NCBI RefSeq assembly: GCF_002077945.1
Contig: NZ_LVYD01000066.1
Location: forward strand, 18,790 to 82,789
From: Niastella vici
Lineage (GTDB): Bacteria; Bacteroidota; Bacteroidia; Chitinophagales; Chitinophagaceae
Direction of reading: 5' to 3'
DNA: 64,000 bases
Shown here: positions 62,058 to 64,000 of the stretch, one piece after another
Layout of the letters: every line of letters begins with the position of its first letter
Numbering within the stretch: position 1 is the first letter of the stretch
Notes under the pieces: generated by a model
Database searches by the model: none
Seen by the model: the letters and a program-made list of their open reading frames with translations, nothing else
What the model was told of the DNA's origin: nothing
Made by a program: the position numbers and the translations under genes

Positions 62058-64000
62058 ATGCCAAATGAAATCCAGAAAAAACGCGTATTGCCGTTTGTAT
62101 CTACCAAACGACGGGGTAAAAAGATCCTTTTGCTGTTGTTGTGCCATATCGCACTATTCTCAGCCTTTGCACAGAATGTAACTATTTCAGTTAATGCAAC
62201 CCAAAACAAACGCTTAATTTCTCCATACATATATGGAAGAAATGAAGGCTTTGACAAATCAGTGCAATTTTATAAAGATGCGGGTTTGCGCTTCGCACGG
62301 ATGAACGGCGGTAATAACGCCACAGGTTACAACTGGCGAAAGAAAATTACGGTTCATCCCGACTGGTATAATAATGTTTATAGTGAGGACTGGGATGCAC
62401 ACGCGCAAAACATTGTTACCAATTATTCTGATATCCAGGGCATGTTTGCTTTTCAATTACTGGGCCGGGTTGCCTCCAACACAAATAACAACTTCAATGA
62501 CTGGGCTTACAATCAATCCCAGTATTGGTCTGGTGTTGGGCAGAACCTGGCAGGGGGCGGAACGCCCGATCCAAACGGCGGCAGTAAGGCGCTGGTTGAT
62601 GGAAATATTAATTTGTTTACAGAGTCCTGGCCTGCCGATTCTTCTGTGGGAATTCTAAACCATTGGTTTGGGACTAATGGTTTGGGACTTAACAAAAACC
62701 GTTTTGTATACTGGAATATGGACAATGAGGTCGATATCTGGAGTGGTACGCATGATTATGCTATGCCAACGCAAATATCGGCGTCTGCCTTTATGGATCG
62801 CTATATAGAACTGGCGAAGAAAGCGAAAGCTTTATATCCCGGCATCAAGCTCTGCGGGCCTGTTGCTACCTCCGAATGGCAATGGTACAAATGGTCAAAT
62901 GAAAGCATATACATAAACGGCCGGTATTATCCCTGGATCGAGTATTTCATAAAACGCCTTGGCGATGAGTATAAGTCAACCGGTATAAAACTGGTAGATG
63001 TATTGGATATTCACAACTATCCCTGGTATAATAATGATGATGATGATGCACTGCAGGGACACCGGATCTATTATGATACAACGTATGATTATCCGGGTTC
63101 AAATGGTATTAGAACAAGTACCGGCGGCTGGGATGCCTCACTTACAAAACAATATATTTTCAAGCGCATCGACGGCTGGTTAACTGAACATTTTGGCGCC
63201 AACCATGGCATAACATGTGGTGTAAGCGAATGGGGTACCATGTCGAGCAGCAACCCAAGCCTTGAATCTGTTATATACGCTTCGCATTTGGGTACATTTG
63301 CAAACAATGGCGTTGAATTGTTTTCACCATGGAACTGGTCTATCGGCATGTGGGAAACCCTGCACCTTTTTAGCCGGAATGCAAAAAAATACAGCGTATC
63401 CAGCACTTCGTCTCTCGAAAATACGGTATCAGCCTATTCTTCAGTAAACGAAAATGCCGACTCGCTGACAGTAATTCTTGTAAACCGTGACAGGAGCGCT
63501 TCCCGCACTGTTACCATCAATCTGAGTAATTTTTCTGTTGCCAATGGAAATTACAATACATTGCAGTTGTCATCTTTACCGGCAACAGAGACTTTTGTCT
63601 CGCACACACAAAATGCGTTGAAAGCAAATACCGTGGCGGTAAATTCAAATTCATTGACCATAACGGTACCGGCGCTTTCTACAACGGCCATTCTGCTGGT
63701 TAAAGCCCCCGCAGCTCCTGTTACCTACGTTACTTTAGCTAACCGGGCCACCGGATTGCTGATAGATGGTATGGGCAGGTCAACCAATGGTGACAATGCC
63801 GGGCAATGGAGTAATAGCGGCAGTACCGCACAGCAATGGTCAATAGAAACCGTGGGGAATTATGTAATGCTTAAAAACCGTGCCTCCGGATTATATATTG
63901 ATGGTATGGGCAGAAGCACCAATGGTGACAATGCCGGGCAATGGAGTTACAGTGCCAGTAATGCACAGCAATGGACAAAGGAAACTTCCGGAAACTATGT
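62058..64000 (+). CDS. GH44 endoglucanase with C-terminal ricin-type lectin repeats (3' end outside window)
   Basis: The frame is open from ATG 62058 to the window end (647 codons). A Lys/Arg-rich start and hydrophobic segment (KKILLLLLCHIALFSAFAQ, about residues 22-40) form a signal peptide. The catalytic domain matches GH44: ISPYIYGRNEGF, NGGNNATGYNWR, WNMDNEVDIWSGTHD with acid/base Glu224, and GVSEWGT with nucleophile Glu391. In place of the usual NEP the motif reads NEV. From about residue 560 two near-identical 45-residue repeats (LANRATGLLIDGMGRSTNGD; AQQW) form a ricin-like beta-trefoil carbohydrate-binding module. A further repeat or a T9SS sorting domain may lie beyond the window. 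It follows the GH5 gene by 70 bp. Confidence 0.88.
   Translation, partial: MPNEIQKKRVLPFVSTKRRGKKILLLLLCHIALFSAFAQNVTISVNATQNKRLISPYIYGRNEGFDKSVQFYKDAGLRFARMNGGNNATGYNWRKKITVHPDWYNNVYSEDWDAHAQNIVTNYSDIQGMFAFQLLGRVASNTNNNFNDWAYNQSQYWSGVGQNLAGGGTPDPNGGSKALVDGNINLFTESWPADSSVGILNHWFGTNGLGLNKNRFVYWNMDNEVDIWSGTHDYAMPTQISASAFMDRYIELAKKAKALYPGIKLCGPVATSEWQWYKWSNESIYINGRYYPWIEYFIKRLGDEYKSTGIKLVDVLDIHNYPWYNNDDDDALQGHRIYYDTTYDYPGSNGIRTSTGGWDASLTKQYIFKRIDGWLTEHFGANHGITCGVSEWGTMSSSNPSLESVIYASHLGTFANNGVELFSPWNWSIGMWETLHLFSRNAKKYSVSSTSSLENTVSAYSSVNENADSLTVILVNRDRSASRTVTINLSNFSVANGNYNTLQLSSLPATETFVSHTQNALKANTVAVNSNSLTITVPALSTTAILLVKAPAAPVTYVTLANRATGLLIDGMGRSTNGDNAGQWSNSGSTAQQWSIETVGNYVMLKNRASGLYIDGMGRSTNGDNAGQWSYSASNAQQWTKETSGNY
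63737..64000 (+). repeat. 135-bp tandem coding repeat (lectin subdomains)
   Basis: Two units with period 135 bp (GATGGTATGGGCAG at 63765 and again at 63900) encode nearly identical 45-residue lectin subdomains. The window ends inside the second unit. A third would complete a beta-trefoil. Confidence 0.8.

Noticed and set aside
1..64000. tRNA, rRNA and CRISPR search by eye
   Set aside because: No T-loop-like GTTCGAATC context with a matching cloverleaf, no rRNA-like conserved stretch and no short repeat/spacer array was found.

Overview
The window looks like a chromosomal stretch of a Bacteroidota bacterium, most likely a Chitinophagaceae member (Chitinophaga/Niastella-like; this is inference). 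The basis is a SusC/SusD pair, TonB-dependent receptors, a protein with a type IX secretion (T9SS) sorting domain, starts preceded by A-rich sequence rather than Shine-Dalgarno sites, ACTTTG-type -7 promoter elements, and IS21 and ISL3/ISAon1-type elements. No rRNA, tRNA or CRISPR was seen.

Layout. (1) 120-3413: a FecA-like TonB receptor and a diheme MauG/MbnH-type cytochrome c peroxidase lipoprotein. (2) 3504-26521: a signalling island. It holds a GAF histidine kinase, a 1360-residue NIT-HAMP-GAF-kinase-REC3 hybrid, a REC-PAS3-kinase with a stand-alone receiver, a three-gene operon of a FIST protein and two tandem hybrid kinases (candidate NosP-type nitric-oxide/haem sensing), and a kinase-less REC-REC-HPt protein. 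Also here are two broken receiver genes, two small paralogues of an unrecognised family, a cluster of terminator-like hairpins without genes, and a T9SS-exported 12-fold 48-residue repeat protein. (3) 26812-34281: mobile DNA. An IS21-family element has 8-bp target duplications and an odd 19-bp inverted repeat between istA and istB. A decayed serine recombinase and an ISAon1-type element follow, the latter beside an abutted right-end/left-end junction. (4) 34417-53412: regulators and an export/redox operon. An AraC regulator precedes a nine-gene run (degenerate SDR, RND pump, NDH-2-like flavoprotein, nitroreductase, YceI, GH63-like glucosidase, TetR). An LpxR-family lipid A deacylase, two paralogous TetR regulators and a type-B carboxylesterase are also present. 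(5) 53798-64000: a polysaccharide-utilisation locus (SusC, SusD, IPT-type surface glycan-binding lipoprotein, BACON-GH5, GH44 cut by the window end) aimed at beta-glucans such as xyloglucan, glucomannan or cellulose oligomers. It is preceded by an N-terminal scrap that may come from a GH31 enzyme.

Main discovery. Five 28-bp sites, ungapped and alike (GACATA at 1-6, ACATT at 23-27, so ACAT repeats 21 bp apart), lie upstream of five transcription units in region 4. In four of them an ACTTTG or TCTTTG -7 box begins exactly 23 nt after the site, and the fifth has ATTTTA there. This is the geometry of an AraC-type activator on direct half-sites at class-II promoters. It suggests that the AraC protein at 36781-37686 runs a local regulon of envelope, efflux and regulator genes.
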